Below, in pieces: positions 55,599-64,000 of a DNA stretch of 64,000 nt. Where the stretch lies: positions 310,001 to 374,000 of the forward strand of contig NZ_JACFXY010000001.1 in assembly GCF_014946725.1 (NCBI RefSeq). Direction: 5' to 3'. A program made the translations under genes and the position numbers. The first letter of the stretch is position 1; every line of letters begins with the position of its first letter. The stretch comes from Mixta mediterraneensis. Lineage in GTDB: Bacteria > Pseudomonadota > Gammaproteobacteria > Enterobacterales > Enterobacteriaceae. The notes under the pieces were generated by a model that saw only the letters and a list, made by a program, of their open reading frames with translations, was not told the DNA's origin and ran no database searches.

Positions 55599-55781
55599 AT
55601 GGCTACTCGGTATATTGGTTACCCTGAAATGAAACGCTTAACCGGGAAGAGCAAGCCGACCCTATGGCGGATGTATGCAAAGAAAAAAGAGTTCCCTAAG
55701 CCAGAGCGAACGCCCAGCGGAACATTTCTCGGATGGCCCGAATCGGTCTATGAAGAGTGGGTTAGGAAAGAAAAAACGTAG
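55599..55781 (+). CDS. AlpA-family regulator / excisionase-like protein
   Basis: The 60-residue protein has the MerR-like AlpA helix-turn-helix (IGYPEMKRLTGKSKPTLWRMY) and a strand pair ending in WPESVYEEWVRK. AlpA proteins control excision of prophages and islands. It is the last gene before the argU attachment site. A strong terminator follows. The integrase it would work with is missing. Confidence 0.83.
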   Translation: MATRYIGYPEMKRLTGKSKPTLWRMYAKKKEFPKPERTPSGTFLGWPESVYEEWVRKEKT

Positions 55782-55795
55782 AAGTTATAACTTGA

Positions 55796-55837
55796 CCCAC
55801 AACTTGACCTCGGTCGGTTGTGGGTTTTTTCTTTTTT
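55796..55837 (+). terminator. Terminator at the right end of the prophage
   Basis: CCCACAAC and GTTGTGGG form an 8-bp stem, followed by TTTTTTCTTTTTT. It ends the early operon 23 bp before the tRNA. Confidence 0.88.
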
Positions 55838-55859
55838 ACATCTAACTCATTGTTTTAAA

Positions 55860-55936
55860 TGGCGCGCCCTATAGGATTCGAACCTATGACCTACGGCTTA
55901 GAAGGCCGGTGCTCTATCCAGCTGAGCTAAGGGCGC
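55860..55936 (-). tRNA. argU: tRNA-Arg (anticodon UCU)
   Basis: A complete 77-nt tRNA including encoded CCA reads on the minus strand: acceptor GCGCCCT, D-loop AGCTGGATAGAGC, anticodon loop CTTCTAA with UCU, T-loop GGTTCGAATCC. It differs only slightly from E. coli argU. The 3' end faces the prophage, consistent with integration at the tRNA 3' end. E. coli has prophage DLP12 at the same gene. Confidence 0.97.
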
Positions 55937-56115
55937 GTGGAGATGGCGTGGATTATACGGAGCGACCCGGTTGAGTCAACGGTTTTGACCTGCCAGTCAG
56001 CATGGTTGTCGAAGATTAAGACAATGTCAGCAATTCAAAACCTGACAGCGCGATGCGCTTCTGACAAAATAGGCGCCTTCCCCGTTTCAACACAATACAG
56101 TGGATTTCCTCTCTG

Positions 56116-56982
56116 ATGGCAGCAAAAATTATTGACGGTAAAACGATTGCGCAGCAGGTGCGCCTTGAGGTTGCGGAAAAAGTAAAGCAGCGTCTGGCAG
56201 CCGGAAAACGCGCGCCGGGTTTGGCGGTCGTTCTGGTAGGTGAAAACCCTGCATCGCAGATTTATGTTGGCAGTAAACGTCGCGCCTGCGAAGAAGTGGG
56301 TTTCATCTCCCGCTCTTACGATTTGCCCGCCACTACCCACGAAGCCGAATTGCTTGAGTTAATTGATAATCTTAATAACGACCCGGAAATTGATGGCATT
56401 CTGGTGCAGCTGCCGCTGCCAGCAGGCATCGATAACGTCAAAGTTCTGGAACACATCACTCCAGATAAAGATGTCGATGGTTTTCATCCCTATAATGTGG
56501 GTCGTCTGTGCCAGCGTGCGCCAAAACTGCGCCCCTGTACGCCACGCGGTATCGTAACGTTGCTTGAGCGCTACAACATTGATACCTATGGCTTGAACGC
56601 TGTGGTGGTAGGCGCATCAAATATCGTAGGACGCCCGATGAGCATGGAACTGCTGCTGGCGGGCTGTACGACTACCGTTACGCATCGCTTTACCAAAGAT
56701 TTGCGCCATCATGTTGAACATGCGGACCTGCTGGTGGTTGCGGTCGGTAAACCAGGCTTTATTCCGGGCGACTGGATTAAACCCGGCGCGATTGTGATTG
56801 ATGTGGGTATTACCCGTCTGGAAAGTGGCAAAGTGGTGGGCGATGCCGATTTTGCCACCGCCGCTGAGCGTGCTGCCTATATCACACCAGTGCCCGGCGG
56901 CGTGGGCCCCATGACGGTTGCAACCTTAATTCAGAATACGCTGCACGCATGTGAAGCCTTTCATGATAGTGAGACAAAATAA
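56116..56982 (+). CDS. folD: FolD, methylenetetrahydrofolate dehydrogenase/cyclohydrolase
   Basis: This 288-residue bifunctional enzyme interconverts methylene- and formyl-tetrahydrofolate for purine and Met-tRNA formylation. It has the same length as the E. coli protein. Motifs: [18 protein letters not shown] with the catalytic lysine, [23 protein letters not shown] for NADP binding and [10 protein letters not shown]. The last base of its stop is the first base of the ybcJ start. Confidence 0.98.
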   Translation: MAAKIIDGKTIAQQVRLEVAEKVKQRLAAGKRAPGLAVVLVGENPASQIYVGSKRRACEEVGFISRSYDLPATTHEAELLELIDNLNNDPEIDGILVQLPLPAGIDNVKVLEHITPDKDVDGFHPYNVGRLCQRAPKLRPCTPRGIVTLLERYNIDTYGLNAVVVGASNIVGRPMSMELLLAGCTTTVTHRFTKDLRHHVEHADLLVVAVGKPGFIPGDWIKPGAIVIDVGITRLESGKVVGDADFATAAERAAYITPVPGGVGPMTVATLIQNTLHACEAFHDSETK

Positions 56983-57194
56983 TGGCGAACTTCTCTCTGG
57001 GAAAATTCCCGCACGTTGATCTCTGTGATTTGCTTAAACTGGAAGGCTGGGTAGAAAGCGGGGCACAGGCCAAGGTGGTGATCGGTAATGGCGAAGTGCT
57101 GGTCGATGGAATAATTGAAAGCCGTAAGCGTCGCAAAATCCTTCCCGGTCAGACGGTAGAATTTGCTGGGCAGCGTGTAACGGTTATTGCCTGA
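56982..57194 (+). CDS. ybcJ: YbcJ, S4-domain RNA-binding protein
   Basis: The 70-residue protein is essentially one S4-like RNA-binding domain (FPHVDLCDLLKLEGWVESGAQ, VIGNGEVLVDG, ESRKRRKILPGQTVEF). Same gene order and length as in E. coli (folD-ybcJ), with a one-base overlap. Its RNA target is not known. Confidence 0.94.
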   Translation: MANFSLGKFPHVDLCDLLKLEGWVESGAQAKVVIGNGEVLVDGIIESRKRRKILPGQTVEFAGQRVTVIA

Positions 57195-57226
57195 TAGACC
57201 CGGCGTCCCTGTTCTATGGGGGCGCC

Positions 57227-58333
57227 TTAAATCCGCTCAGCGCCTGCCACCCGCGTTTCTCCGTCGATTTGCGCTAACTCAATATGATTCAGCGCCGTAT
57301 GCTGGCGAATTAACGTCGCCAGCCTGGGGGAATGACTGGTAATCCAGAGCTGGCTGAACTGGCTGGCTTCTGCAATTAAACGTGCCAGTGCAGGCAATAA
57401 ATCCTCATGAAGACTGTTTTCAGGTTCATTAAGCGCCATAAACTGCGGTGGGCGCGGACTCAGCAGCGCAACCACTAAACAGAGAAAACGCAGCGTACCA
57501 TCAGAAAGTTCAGCGCTTTCCAGCGGGCGTAAAATACCACGGCGCAACATCAGCATCTGAAAACGTCCGTTTTGCACATCAACCTGAAATTCGCTGTCAG
57601 GAAAGGCTTCATCCATTACCTGATAAAGTAATTCGTGATGGCCACGCTCAACAATGGTAGCCCAGGCCGCCGCAAGGTTACTGCCATCATGAGACAGAAC
57701 CGGTGCGCGCACGCCAATTTGCGGAGCGCGAATGGGCGAGCCCGGCCAGACGGCAAATTCATGATAAAAGCGCCATTGCCGCAACCGTTCACGCACCTGA
57801 GATAATTCGGGATAGCGATGCGGCTCTCCCAGCTGGCCAAACAGCGACTCTTCCGGATGCAGAACTGACGGATAAGCGACGCGTTCGCCTTCTATATTAT
57901 GCAAAAATGCCGTTTGGTTTTGACGCTGCATAAGGCAGGACGAAGGGCGGCGCTGATGACCGCTCAGCCATAAATGCTCTTCTTTTACCAGTGGATCGCG
58001 GTTGAATAAACTGGTGGCAAGCGGCTCGGGAAAGCCGACATCCAGTTGATAGTCCATATCGTCCATTTGTACTGCCAGCGAAAGCCGTTTGACATCCTGG
58101 CGACGATCGCCCCGGCGTAAGCCGCCCGCCCACATGACTTTCTGGATACCGCCTTCTTCCGCCAGCGCCAGCGCCAGCCGACCACTGGCTGCTTCGTGCA
58201 GCAGGCGTACCGCTTTATAGAGATTGGACTTGCCACAACCGTTCGGACCGCTCACCACGTTTAGCTGATGCAGCGGCAGCGTTAAATCTCTGACGGAACG
58301 GAAACCGCGAATCTGGATCTGTGCAATCGGCAT
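57227..58333 (-). CDS. AAA-family ATPase (AAA_21 type), unnamed
   Basis: About 368 residues from the ATG at 58333 (MPIAQIQIRGFRSVRDLTL), the usual start of SMC-like predicted ATPases. Walker A GPNGCGKSNLYK, signature-like ESAELSDGTLRFL, Walker B FMALNEPENSLHEDLL and the switch ITSHSPRLA are present. The ATG directly follows the U tract of the cysS terminator and has no ribosome site. The converging folD-ybcJ pair ends 32 bp away. Function unknown. Confidence 0.83.
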   Translation of the reverse strand: MPIAQIQIRGFRSVRDLTLPLHQLNVVSGPNGCGKSNLYKAVRLLHEAASGRLALALAEEGGIQKVMWAGGLRRGDRRQDVKRLSLAVQMDDMDYQLDVGFPEPLATSLFNRDPLVKEEHLWLSGHQRRPSSCLMQRQNQTAFLHNIEGERVAYPSVLHPEESLFGQLGEPHRYPELSQVRERLRQWRFYHEFAVWPGSPIRAPQIGVRAPVLSHDGSNLAAAWATIVERGHHELLYQVMDEAFPDSEFQVDVQNGRFQMLMLRRGILRPLESAELSDGTLRFLCLVVALLSPRPPQFMALNEPENSLHEDLLPALARLIAEASQFSQLWITSHSPRLATLIRQHTALNHIELAQIDGETRVAGAERI

Positions 58334-58356
58334 AATAAAAAAGGCGATTTCTCGCC
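58334..58356 (-). terminator. cysS terminator
   Basis: On the minus strand GGCGA and TCGCC pair around a GAAA loop, followed by TTTTTTATT. The next base is the A of the ATPase start codon. Confidence 0.8.
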
Positions 58357-58364
58357 CTCTCCGG

Positions 58365-59750
58365 TTACTTACGGCGCCAGGTCGATCCCTGCGGGCCGTC
58401 TTCAACAATGACGCCAAATTCATTGAGCCTGTCGCGGGCGACGTCAGCTTGCGCCCAGTTTTTCGCCGCGCGAGCTTCGGCACGGATTTTTACCCAGTGC
58501 TCAATTTCCGCCACTTCCTCTGCGTTAACCCGCGCCCCGCTTTGCAGGAATTGCTCTGGATCTTGCTGCAATATGCCGAGAACGTTTGAGATTTCTCGTA
58601 ATTTTGCAGCCAGCGCATTCGCCGCTGCGACATCTTCGCTTTTCAGACGATTCACTTCACGCGCCATATCGAATAGCACCGAATAGGCTTCTGGCGTGTT
58701 GAAATCATCATCCATTGCCGCACGGAAGCGTGCATCGAAATCTTCGCCACTGCTCGCCGCCACGCTGCTGTCGGTATGACGCAGCGCGGTATAAAGACGT
58801 TCTAATGCCGCACGCGCCTGATTCAGATTATCTTCGCCATAATTGAGCTGGCTGCGGTAATGACCAGACATCAGGAAGTAGCGCACGGTTTCGGCATCGT
58901 AATGCTGCAATACGTCGCGCACAGTAAAGAAATTGCCGAGCGATTTAGACATTTTTTCGCGATCCACCATCACCATACCGGAATGCATCCAGTAATTGAC
59001 GTACGGACCGTCGTGAGCGCAGGTTGATTGCGCTATTTCGTTTTCATGGTGCGGAAACATCAAATCAGAACCGCCGCCGTGAATATCAAAATGTTCGCCA
59101 AGCTGTTTACAGTTCATGGCTGAACATTCAATATGCCAGCCTGGACGGCCATCCCCCCACGGCGAAGGCCAGGCGGGTTCGTCAGCTTTGGACATTTTCC
59201 ACAGCACAAAATCCATCGGGTTACGTTTAACGTCCGCGACTTCGACACGTGCACCGGCCTGTAACTGTTCCAGATCCTGACGTGATAAGGCGCCGTAATC
59301 GGCATCGCTCATCACATCAAACATCACATCGCCGTTATCCGCAACATAGGCATGACCACGCGCGATCAGCTTCGCAACCAGCGCAATAATTTCCGCAATA
59401 TGGCGCGTGGCGCGCGGCTCCAAATCTGGCGGCAAAATACCTAACGCCGCAAAGTCCTGATGCATCTCGCCGATCATGCGATTAGTCAGCGTTTCAATAC
59501 TTTCGCCATTTTCGTTGGCACGTTTGATGATTTTATCATCAATATCAGTGATATTACGTACATAATTCAGCTGATAACCGCAATAGCGTAAATAGCGCGC
59601 CACCACATCAAATGCCACAAACGTCCGCCCGTGACCAATATGACAGAGGTCGTACACCGTGATGCCGCAAACATACATACCGATCTTACCGGCATGAATG
59701 GGTTTGAATTCCTCTTTCTGTCGACTCAGGGTGTTATAAATCTTAAGCAT
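58365..59750 (-). CDS. cysS: CysS, cysteinyl-tRNA synthetase
   Basis: The 461-residue class I synthetase has the HIGH-type motif HIGHGRTFV, zinc ligands at Cys28 ([10 protein letters not shown]), in [11 protein letters not shown] and in FPHHENE, and the KMSKS loop. ATG 59750 gives [15 protein letters not shown] as in E. coli; longer frames upstream are not supported. It diverges from ppiB across about 217 bp. Confidence 0.97.
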   Translation of the reverse strand: MLKIYNTLSRQKEEFKPIHAGKIGMYVCGITVYDLCHIGHGRTFVAFDVVARYLRYCGYQLNYVRNITDIDDKIIKRANENGESIETLTNRMIGEMHQDFAALGILPPDLEPRATRHIAEIIALVAKLIARGHAYVADNGDVMFDVMSDADYGALSRQDLEQLQAGARVEVADVKRNPMDFVLWKMSKADEPAWPSPWGDGRPGWHIECSAMNCKQLGEHFDIHGGGSDLMFPHHENEIAQSTCAHDGPYVNYWMHSGMVMVDREKMSKSLGNFFTVRDVLQHYDAETVRYFLMSGHYRSQLNYGEDNLNQARAALERLYTALRHTDSSVAASSGEDFDARFRAAMDDDFNTPEAYSVLFDMAREVNRLKSEDVAAANALAAKLREISNVLGILQQDPEQFLQSGARVNAEEVAEIEHWVKIRAEARAAKNWAQADVARDRLNEFGVIVEDGPQGSTWRRK

Positions 59751-59967
59751 TGAACATTTCCGTATTGACGTATGTAGTTGACACTTATTTTGGGTATCCC
59801 GACATTGTGCCGTATTTTTAACGCTCGCGCGACGCAAAGCAAGCCAACTGCGCCTCCCTGCTGACGTGCCATTGCAAATTATGATATAAGAACCGTCGAG
59901 AAAAAGAGGCACGCCATTAAACGATGCGGCCTTAGCGACTGACGACAACCTTTACAGGACAACAAAA

Positions 59968-60462
59968 ATGGTAACTTTCCAGACGAACCATGGCGATATA
60001 GTGATTAAAACCTTTGATGACAAAGCGCCGGCAACCGTACAAAACTTTCTGGATTATTGCCGTGAAGGCTTTTACGACAACACCATTTTTCACCGCGTCA
60101 TTAACGGCTTTATGATTCAGGGCGGCGGCTTTGAGCCGGGCATGAAGCAGAAAGCGACCAAAGAAGAAATCCGTAACGAAGCCAACAACGGCCTGAAAAA
60201 CACCCGCGGCACGCTGGCTATGGCGCGGACTTCCGCTCCACACTCCGCTACCGCGCAGTTCTTTATTAACGTGGCTGACAATGATTTTCTGAACTTCCGT
60301 GACGAAAGCCTGCAAGGCTGGGGCTACTGTGTATTCGCTGAAGTGGTTGAAGGTATGGATGTCGTTGAAAAGATCAAAGCCGTTTCCACGGGTCGCAGCG
60401 GCATGCACCAGGATGTGCCAAAAGACGACGTGATCATTCAGAAAGTGACCGTCAGCGAGTAA
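59968..60462 (+). CDS. ppiB: PpiB, cytoplasmic peptidyl-prolyl isomerase
   Basis: The 164-residue cyclophilin contains [35 protein letters not shown] and a [16 protein letters not shown] end. No signal peptide, so it is the cytoplasmic form. The last base of its stop is the first base of lpxH. Confidence 0.97.
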   Translation: MVTFQTNHGDIVIKTFDDKAPATVQNFLDYCREGFYDNTIFHRVINGFMIQGGGFEPGMKQKATKEEIRNEANNGLKNTRGTLAMARTSAPHSATAQFFINVADNDFLNFRDESLQGWGYCVFAEVVEGMDVVEKIKAVSTGRSGMHQDVPKDDVIIQKVTVSE

Positions 60463-61178
60463 TGTCGCGCACGCTGTTTATCGCAGATCTCCATCTGTGT
60501 CAGGAAGAACCGGCGATTACCGCCGGTTTTCTGCATTTTTTACAGCGCGAAGCGGTGCATTGCGACGCGCTGTACATCCTTGGGGACCTGTTTGAAGCCT
60601 GGATTGGCGATGACGATCCTAATCCGCTGCACCAGACAGTTGCCGAGGCTTTGCACGCCCTGCCAGTGCCTGTTTACTTTATACATGGCAATCGGGATTT
60701 CTTGATTGGCCGCCGCTTTGCCCGTGCCAGCGGTATGATGTTATTGCCGGAAGAGCATGTTTTAGCGCGCTACGGTCACCGTGTATTGATCATGCATGGC
60801 GACACCTTGTGTACTGACGATCAGGGTTATCAACGCTTTCGCGCAAAAGTACATAACCGCTGGATCCAAACGCTATTTCTCGCCCTGCCGCTGTTTATTC
60901 GTAAACGCATTGCGGCGCGTATGCGTGCCGACAGCAAACAGGCAAATCAACACAAATCTGTCTCCATTATGGATATTAATCGGCAAGCGGTTGAAGCAAC
61001 GATGCTGCGCCAGCAGGTTCGTATGCTGATTCATGGTCATACCCATCGCCCGGCCATACATTCCCTGACGATACAGGGCGAAACCGCCGAGCGCGTCGTT
61101 TTAGGCGCGTGGCATACAAAAGGGTCAATGATTCAGCTGGATGACAGCGGTGCTCAACTGATCGAATTCGACTTTTAA
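60462..61178 (+). CDS. lpxH: LpxH, UDP-2,3-diacylglucosamine diphosphatase
   Basis: The 238-residue lipid A pathway enzyme shows the calcineurin-type metal motifs [28 protein letters not shown] and HGHTHRP. It cleaves UDP-2,3-diacylglucosamine to lipid X at the inner membrane. It is translationally coupled to ppiB, as in E. coli. Confidence 0.97.
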   Translation: MSRTLFIADLHLCQEEPAITAGFLHFLQREAVHCDALYILGDLFEAWIGDDDPNPLHQTVAEALHALPVPVYFIHGNRDFLIGRRFARASGMMLLPEEHVLARYGHRVLIMHGDTLCTDDQGYQRFRAKVHNRWIQTLFLALPLFIRKRIAARMRADSKQANQHKSVSIMDINRQAVEATMLRQQVRMLIHGHTHRPAIHSLTIQGETAERVVLGAWHTKGSMIQLDDSGAQLIEFDF

Positions 61179-61209
61179 AAAACGAGCAGAACCGGACCAG
61201 TTTAGCCCG

Positions 61210-61225
61210 ACGCAACCGTTTTCCT
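61210..61225 (+). promoter_or_regulatory. PurR operator before purEK
   Basis: ACGCAACCGTTTTCCT matches the purine repressor consensus ACGCAAACGTTTTCNT closely. It lies 85 bp before the purE start. Confidence 0.82.
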
Positions 61226-61310
61226 TGCTGCTTTCTCATGCTATTCTCTGTGCCCTTCAAAACCTGTCCGCCCGGCCAGGTCTGTTTGTTTATTCACAGG
61301 AGCTGACCGC

Positions 61311-61820
61311 ATGTCATCCAACGCCGCCCCGGCCCGTATTGCTATTGTTATGGGTTCCAAAAGTGACTGGTCCACCATGCAGTTCGCTGCGGAAATTCTT
61401 ACCAGCCTGGACGTGCCCTTCCATGTTGAAGTGGTTTCAGCGCACCGCACCCCAGATAAGTTATTTAGCTTTGCCGAAACGGCGGCTGATAATGGTTATC
61501 AGGTAATCATCGCAGGTGCTGGTGGCGCGGCACATTTACCTGGCATGCTGGCAGCCAAAACGCTGGTTCCTGTGCTGGGTGTACCGGTACAGAGCGCCGC
61601 GCTGAGCGGCGTTGACAGCCTCTATTCTATTGTGCAGATGCCGCGCGGTATTCCGGTTGGCACATTGGCAATCGGCAAAGCCGGTGCCGCAAACGCAAGC
61701 CTGCTGGCGGCACAGATTCTGGCGATTCACGACAGCGCTCTGTCCTCCCGCCTCGCCAACTGGCGTCAGACCCAGACCGATGAGGTGCTGAACAACCCGG
61801 ACCCGCGGGAGGAAGCATGA
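61311..61820 (+). CDS. purE: PurE, N5-carboxyaminoimidazole ribonucleotide mutase
   Basis: This 169-residue protein catalyses the carboxyl shift giving CAIR in purine synthesis. Motifs [26 protein letters not shown] and [12 protein letters not shown] are those of class I PurE. It overlaps purK by 4 bases (ATGA). Confidence 0.98.
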   Translation: MSSNAAPARIAIVMGSKSDWSTMQFAAEILTSLDVPFHVEVVSAHRTPDKLFSFAETAADNGYQVIIAGAGGAAHLPGMLAAKTLVPVLGVPVQSAALSGVDSLYSIVQMPRGIPVGTLAIGKAGAANASLLAAQILAIHDSALSSRLANWRQTQTDEVLNNPDPREEA

Positions 61821-62881
61821 AGCCGGTTTGCGTTTTAGGTAATGGCCAGCTTGGTCGTATGATGCGTCAGGCCGGTGAGCCTTTAGGCATTGCGGTGTAT
61901 CCGGTGGGGCTGGAAACCGATCCTGATGCGCTGCCCATCGCTGAAAGCGTGATCACCGCTGAAATTGAACGCTGGCCTGAAACCGCCTTAACGCGCGAGC
62001 TGGCATGTCATCCCGCCTTTGTGAATCGCGACATTTTTCCACGTCTGGCGGATCGTCTGACCCAGAAACAGTTGCTCGCTCAGCTCAGTCTCGCCACCGC
62101 GCCGTGGCAGTTGCTGGCAGATAAGCGTGAATGGCCAGAGGTATTTAATACGCTGGGTGAACTGGCAATTGTGAAGCGTCGCACAGGCGGTTACGACGGC
62201 CGCGGTCAATGGCGTTTACGAGCCAGTGAAACCGCTACGCTGCCTGATGAGTGCTATGGCGAATGCATTGTCGAACAGGGCATTAACTTTTTAGGTGAAG
62301 TCTCGCTGGTCGGCGCGCGTGCGCAAGATGGCAGCACCGCGTTTTATCCGCTGACACATAATTTGCATCAGGACGGCATTTTGCGCACCAGCGTAGCTTT
62401 CCCGCAGGCCGATGCTGCACAACAGCAACAGGCTGAAGTGATGCTCAGCGCAATTATGCATGAGCTGGAATATGTCGGCGTGATGGCAATGGAATGTTTT
62501 GTCACACCGGAAGGCCTGCTAATCAACGAGTTGGCTCCGCGCGTACATAACAGCGGGCACTGGACGCAAAATGGCGCTTCGATCAGTCAGTTCGAGCTGC
62601 ATCTGCGGGCCGTACTGGGCCTGGCTTTGCCACAACCGGTGGTGATGGCTCCCTCAGTGATGGTGAATCTGATTGGCACTGCGGTAAACCTGGACTGGCT
62701 ACAACAACCGCTGGTCCACCTGCACTGGTACGACAAAGAGGTGCGTCCGGGTCGCAAAGTAGGTCATTTAAATCTCACCGACAGCGATCAGCCGCGCCTT
62801 CAGGCTGCACTTGAAGCGCTGATACCACAGCTGCCGGAAGCGTATGCCAGCGGCATTGCCTGGGCCGTGGAAAAACTCTGA
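61817..62881 (+). CDS. purK: PurK, N5-carboxyaminoimidazole ribonucleotide synthase
   Basis: The 354-residue ATP-grasp enzyme converts AIR, bicarbonate and ATP to N5-CAIR, feeding PurE. It starts [20 protein letters not shown] and contains [30 protein letters not shown] and [14 protein letters not shown]. Full length compared with E. coli (355 residues). Confidence 0.97.
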   Translation: MKPVCVLGNGQLGRMMRQAGEPLGIAVYPVGLETDPDALPIAESVITAEIERWPETALTRELACHPAFVNRDIFPRLADRLTQKQLLAQLSLATAPWQLLADKREWPEVFNTLGELAIVKRRTGGYDGRGQWRLRASETATLPDECYGECIVEQGINFLGEVSLVGARAQDGSTAFYPLTHNLHQDGILRTSVAFPQADAAQQQQAEVMLSAIMHELEYVGVMAMECFVTPEGLLINELAPRVHNSGHWTQNGASISQFELHLRAVLGLALPQPVVMAPSVMVNLIGTAVNLDWLQQPLVHLHWYDKEVRPGRKVGHLNLTDSDQPRLQAALEALIPQLPEAYASGIAWAVEKL

Positions 62882-62932
62882 TCGTATATTTTTTATCCCC
62901 ATAACGTTCAGTTGCCAGATAAGGGGAAACCG

Positions 62933-62980
62933 GGTGAGAGCTACCGCATGCAAAGAAGTAAACATGCCGCAGCCCTCACC
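62933..62980. repeat. Imperfect inverted repeat downstream of purK
   Basis: GGTGAG-A-GCT-ACC-GCATG pairs with CATG-CCGC-AGC-CCTCACC around a 12-base loop. It may end the purEK transcript or be an extragenic repeat element; no long T run follows. Confidence 0.5.
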
Positions 62981-63009
62981 TGTTGCCCACCGTTAAGGGT
63001 TCTGGTTCA

Positions 63010-64000
63010 TCATCCTGCCTCAAACCCTTTAAACAGCGCTTTCCCTTTCAGTAACCGAACGCCCAGCCAGCCGCCGCACAACGACAATAACAGCGCACCG
63101 CCGAGCGGTAACATCAGCCACAACGTCCAGTCCGGCTGCCAGGGGAAATCAAACACTTTACGCTGCAAGCCTCATAATGCTGCTTCTGCACCCAGGGCTG
63201 CCGCCACGCCTGACACGACGCCGAGCAAGGCAAACTCACACCACAGCGTGCTTCGCAGCAGCCGCTTACTGGCCCCCAACGTACGATATACCACCAGTTC
63301 CTGACGGCGCTGCCGCATCCCGACCTGAATTTGCGCTAATAACAGCAACACGCCACAGGCCGTTACCAGTACGACCATGATCTCTAGCGCCTGGCTGACC
63401 TGCGCCAGCAGCTGGCCGATCTGCCGCATAATACTGCCAATGTCCAGCAGGCTAAGCGTCGGGAATTGACGGTTCAGTTGCGCCAGTAATCGCGGGTTGG
63501 GATCCATACGAAAACTGGTCAGCCAGGTTTGTGGCTGCGCATCCAGCGCGCCCGGCGGGAAGATAAAGAAGAAATTAGGCCGTAAACTTTCCCAGTCCAC
63601 TTTACGCAGGCTGGTAATTTTGGCGCGGAATGTCTGTGTATCGCCGTCAAAGGTCAATGAATCACCCAGCTTCAGGCCTAAACGCTCAGCCAGCTCAACC
63701 TCCATTGAGACTTCGCCCGCTTTCGGTGGCCAGCTTCCGGCGACCAGCGGATTATGATCGGGTCGCTCTGTCAGCGAAGTCAGGTTTAATTCGCGGTTCA
63801 GCGCGTTATCCATCTTCGGATCGGCTTTTTTGCCGTTCAGCTCACTCAGGCGCACACGGGCAATAGGGTAAAACATTTCTGGCTTGATCCGGTGAACTTG
63901 CAGAAAATCGCGTACCTGCGGCACCTGATCTTCAGTCATATTCAGCAGAAAAAAATTTGGACTGTCCGCTGGAAGCTGTTGCTGCCAGCGATCCAACAGA
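63010..64000 (-). pseudogene. ybbP: YbbP-like ABC transporter permease, 3' part with premature TGA
   Basis: The frame enters from beyond the window and reads as the C-terminal third of the large FtsX-type permease YbbP (LVAGSWPPKAGEVSMEVELAE, VSQALEIMVVLVTACGVLLL, MRQRRQELVVYRTLGASKR). A TGA at 63172-63174 interrupts it; the same frame continues with 53 more codons (VFDFPWQPDWTLW, CGGWLGVRLLKGKALFKGF) to a TGA at 63010. The truncation removes the last membrane segment. It could be a real inactivation or one wrong base. Confidence 0.83.

Larger units (their letters stand above)
20603..55859. mobile_element. Contractile-tailed prophage remnant at argU, left end lost
   Basis: About 35 kb of phage genes in standard modular order lie between the IS66 right end and the 3' end of tRNA-Arg. 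Head, sheath, tube, tape measure, spike, lysis, immunity, replication and AlpA genes are present. Integrase, tail fibres, distal baseplate genes and the left attachment site are missing, removed or displaced at the IS66 joint. The 3' end of argU facing the prophage fits integration at a tRNA 3' end. Excision is unlikely without outside help. Confidence 0.93.

Noticed and set aside
55840..55936. Left attachment site copy of the argU 3' end
   Set aside because: No second copy of the tRNA 3' sequence was found near the IS66 joint, so the attachment core cannot be defined from this window.
1..64000. CRISPR array or toxin-antitoxin defence island
   Set aside because: No regular spacer-repeat pattern and no Cas genes were seen; the small phage regulators pair with operators rather than with toxins.

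Overview
The window is chromosomal DNA of an Enterobacterales bacterium. Gene order and protein sequences closely match Escherichia coli, but galE is absent in front of galT, which I know as a feature of Erwinia/Pantoea-type genomes. The best guess is therefore Erwiniaceae; this is an inference without any database search.

Left chromosomal block (1-17952): the end of modE, modF, a galTKM operon with two GalR-type operators but no galE, gpmA, aroG, ybgS, the decayed remains of an EvgA/EvgS-like two-component system, zitB, and the nadA-pnuC pair behind a NadR box. An alkylation-repair pair follows: an ogt-like methyltransferase diverging from an Ada-AlkA fusion gene. Two copies of one 869-bp IS5-family element, in the same orientation and apparently identical, sit upstream of aroG and inside the Ada-AlkA gene.

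Junction (17953-20602): a complete IS66-family element (tnpA, tnpB, tnpC, 22-bp perfect terminal repeats) has no matching 8-bp target duplication. Its left side is chromosome downstream of alkA; its right side lies inside a phage baseplate gene. This is a recombination or deletion breakpoint.

Prophage (20603-55859, about 35 kb): a contractile-tailed temperate phage lying against the 3' end of tRNA-Arg(UCU) (argU). The late region runs leftward: Q-like antiterminator, holins, M15 endolysin, Rz/Rz1, terminase, portal, head genes, sheath, tube, chaperone with a -1 frameshift, tape measure, and baseplate, cut off by IS66. No integrase or tail-fibre gene remains. The immunity region has a LexA-type repressor, a Cro-like protein and a family of ATTCA-N4-TGAAT operators in two clusters. 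Rightward early genes encode a DUF2800 nuclease, a DUF2815 SSB-like protein, DUF2303, an HNH endonuclease, a family-A DNA polymerase, an ANR regulator, a VRR-NUC nuclease, two Arc-like proteins, a Rha-type regulator, an SNF2-type helicase and AlpA. A primase-helicase gene on the minus strand is followed by a cluster of GTTGCGC repeats that may be the replication origin.

Right chromosomal block (55860-64000): argU, folD, ybcJ, a lone AAA ATPase, cysS, ppiB, lpxH, purE-purK behind a PurR box, and the 3' part of ybbP carrying a premature stop. This order matches E. coli around folD-purK. In E. coli K-12 the nadA and argU-folD regions lie roughly 200 kb apart, so their closeness here supports a rearrangement at the IS66.
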